Part shown: one piece after another, positions 63,022 through 64,000 of the stretch
Numbering within the stretch: position 1 is the stretch's first letter
Layout: every line of letters begins with the position of its first letter
DNA from: Clostridia bacterium
GTDB taxonomy: Bacteria; Bacillota; Clostridia; Oscillospirales; CAG-272
Assembly (NCBI GenBank): GCA_017473085.1
Contig: JAFUNF010000012.1
Coordinates: 48,677-112,676, forward strand
Length of the DNA: 64,000 nt
Direction of reading: 5' to 3'
Position numbers and translations under genes: made by a program
Notes under the pieces: generated by a model
Told to the model about the DNA's origin: nothing
Databases searched by the model: none
The model's input: the letters and a program-made list of their open reading frames with translations, nothing else

Positions 63022-63735
63022 TTACCTTAATATGATTGATATTAAAAGTATTATTACAATGTGTAACGGGTAATAAAAATAAAATAGGTATTTCAAATTT
63101 AGCTTGCCTCTTTTTTCGTTATAAAGGGCAAGTGGAATTAGGGCAAAAAAGCAAAACCATTGGATATCGCCCTTTGTCATTATGCATATCGGCACAAGTG
63201 CAACCCCGCACAAAAACAATTTAGTCATCTTGTTTCCACCGAAATATACTAAAAGTGGCAATATTGCACCAAAAAAGCCATATTCAAAATCAAGAGTTAC
63301 AATATCCTTTAAAAGATGAGGTAACAACAGCATTAATAAGGCAACGCCTACAAGCATTGAAATAGCAAGAATAATGGAAGGCGCATTTTTTCTTTTTACT
63401 GCTCTGTCAAATGCAAAAATAAGAGCCTCTGAAATTGCAAAGGTAACAAAGATGTTCATCATAAGATTGCCCATTGCTATCGACATTATAACCTGACACA
63501 CAAGGGCAAAGGCTACCATTGTAATAATATGCTTTTTCTTACTTCTGGTATAGCGACAGCCCTCAGCAATAAGGTAAGCAAAGATTGGAAAAGCAAGCCT
63601 TCCTACAATCCTAAGCCAAAGCACGTCAGGATAAAGAAAATAGCCTATATGGTCAATTGTCATTGTAATCAGAGCAATTATCTTAAGCATATTGCTTGTC
63701 AAAATGCCCTTTTCAATAAAGCCTTCCTTCTCCAT
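63022..63735 (-). CDS. TraX-family membrane protein
   Basis: The ATG at 63735 follows GAGGTG and gives 237 residues. The protein has seven to eight hydrophobic segments and the family opening NMLKIIALITMTIDHIGYFL, followed by RIVGRLAFPIFAYLIAEGCRYTRSKKKH. TraX proteins in F-like plasmids acetylate pilin, but in Bacillota they are common chromosomal membrane acyltransferase-like proteins of unclear role. No conjugation genes are nearby, so the name does not imply a mobile element. Confidence 0.85.
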   Translation of the reverse strand: MEKEGFIEKGILTSNMLKIIALITMTIDHIGYFLYPDVLWLRIVGRLAFPIFAYLIAEGCRYTRSKKKHIITMVAFALVCQVIMSIAMGNLMMNIFVTFAISEALIFAFDRAVKRKNAPSIILAISMLVGVALLMLLLPHLLKDIVTLDFEYGFFGAILPLLVYFGGNKMTKLFLCGVALVPICIMTKGDIQWFCFFALIPLALYNEKRGKLNLKYLFYFYYPLHIVIILLISIILR

Positions 63736-63870
63736 TCTCTCACCTCTTTTCTGTTGTATTGTATCATACGTACAAAACTTTTGCAATAGAAATCCCTCAA
63801 AAACAAGAGGCTACAAAAACAAAGCAAAAACCACCTGTTAAAAATTTTTAAAATAAAATTTAGAAAATAC

Positions 63871-63899
63871 TTGACAAAACAATAACCCTTTGCTATAAT
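63871..63899 (+). promoter_or_regulatory. Consensus promoter of the tRNA-Pro gene
   Basis: TTGACA (63871-63876) and TATAAT (63894-63899) with a 17-base spacer ending in TGC lie about 65 bases before the tRNA. Confidence 0.8.
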
Positions 63900-63927
63900 A
63901 GTAGGGCAATCAAGCAAACTCACTTAA

Positions 63928-63945
63928 CGAGATGTAGCGCAGTTG
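63928..63945 (+). repeat. 18-bp copy of the tRNA-Pro 5' end
   Basis: CGAGATGTAGCGCAGTTG is identical to the first 18 bases of the tRNA gene that begins 35 bases later. It breaks off in the D-loop and is followed by AT-rich sequence. Confidence 0.85.
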
Positions 63946-63962
63946 TAATAAAAAGCAAATAC

Positions 63963-64000
63963 CGAGATGTAGCGCAGTTGGTAGCGCGCATGGTTTGGGA
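63963..64000 (+). tRNA. tRNA-Pro (anticodon TGG), 5' part
   Basis: The acceptor strand CGAGATG, the D-arm GCGCAGTTGGTAGCGC, and the anticodon stem and loop beginning GCATGGTTTGGGA give anticodon TGG. The gene continues beyond the window. Confidence 0.85.

Noticed and set aside
63022-63735. TraX as evidence of a conjugative element.
   Set aside because: No other transfer, relaxase or integrase gene is nearby, and chromosomal TraX-family proteins are common in Bacillota.

Overview
The window looks like a chromosomal segment of an anaerobic, probably gut-associated Clostridia (Bacillota) that degrades plant polysaccharides. The evidence is AT-rich DNA, strong AGGAGG-type ribosome sites, near-consensus sigma-A promoters with 17-bp spacers, a leucine T-box, a YerC-type TrpR-family regulator heading a hisZ-containing histidine operon, a type III pantothenate kinase beside an ECF S component, and BspA-like leucine-rich-repeat surface proteins. 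No species can be named from the sequence. I see no phage, insertion-sequence transposase or CRISPR array.

Layout. 1-6.5 kb: two hypothetical genes, then carbohydrate and amide enzymes on the minus strand (GH10 xylanase, M20 amidohydrolase, GH38 alpha-mannosidase). 6.5-10.8 kb: three predicted lipoproteins and a divergent small XRE regulator whose likely operators sit in the shared promoters. 10.8-17.8 kb: Cu/Zn-SOD-like protein, small lipoprotein, GH28-like beta-helix enzyme, CE15-like esterase, GH29 fucosidase, RNA-ligase-like protein, FlK-type thioesterase and a membrane-bound XRE regulator. 18-21.5 kb: an operon of acyltransferase, GT8 and a GT8-acyltransferase fusion, probably for a glycolipid. 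21.5-26.4 kb: two BspA-like proteins sharing a nearly identical C-terminal module, a 55-codon gene between them, and dense non-coding repeats.

26.6-35.3 kb is a complete histidine operon (hisR-like yerC, hisZ, G, D, C, B, H, A, F, IE, J) read leftward from one consensus promoter with an operator at the -10 element. 35.5-48.5 kb is a leftward branched-chain amino-acid operon (leuA, ilvB, ilvN, ilvC, ilvD, leuC, leuD, leuB, a DUF815 ATPase, ilvA, ridA) behind a leucine T-box. The aminotransferase ilvE stands apart at 51.2-52.3 kb and carries an operator very like the one before the his operon. 48.7-51.1 kb holds a large acidic lipoprotein of unknown function. 52.4-54.6 kb holds a HAD phosphatase, an ECF S component and coaX.

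54.7-61.4 kb is a phosphate-uptake and sensing operon (pstS, fused pstCA, pstB, phoU, phoB, phoR) with two architectural oddities: PstC and PstA are one polypeptide, and PstS appears circularly permuted. The right end has a MATE exporter, a TraX-family membrane protein, and the 5' half of a tRNA-Pro gene preceded by an 18-bp copy of its own 5' end.
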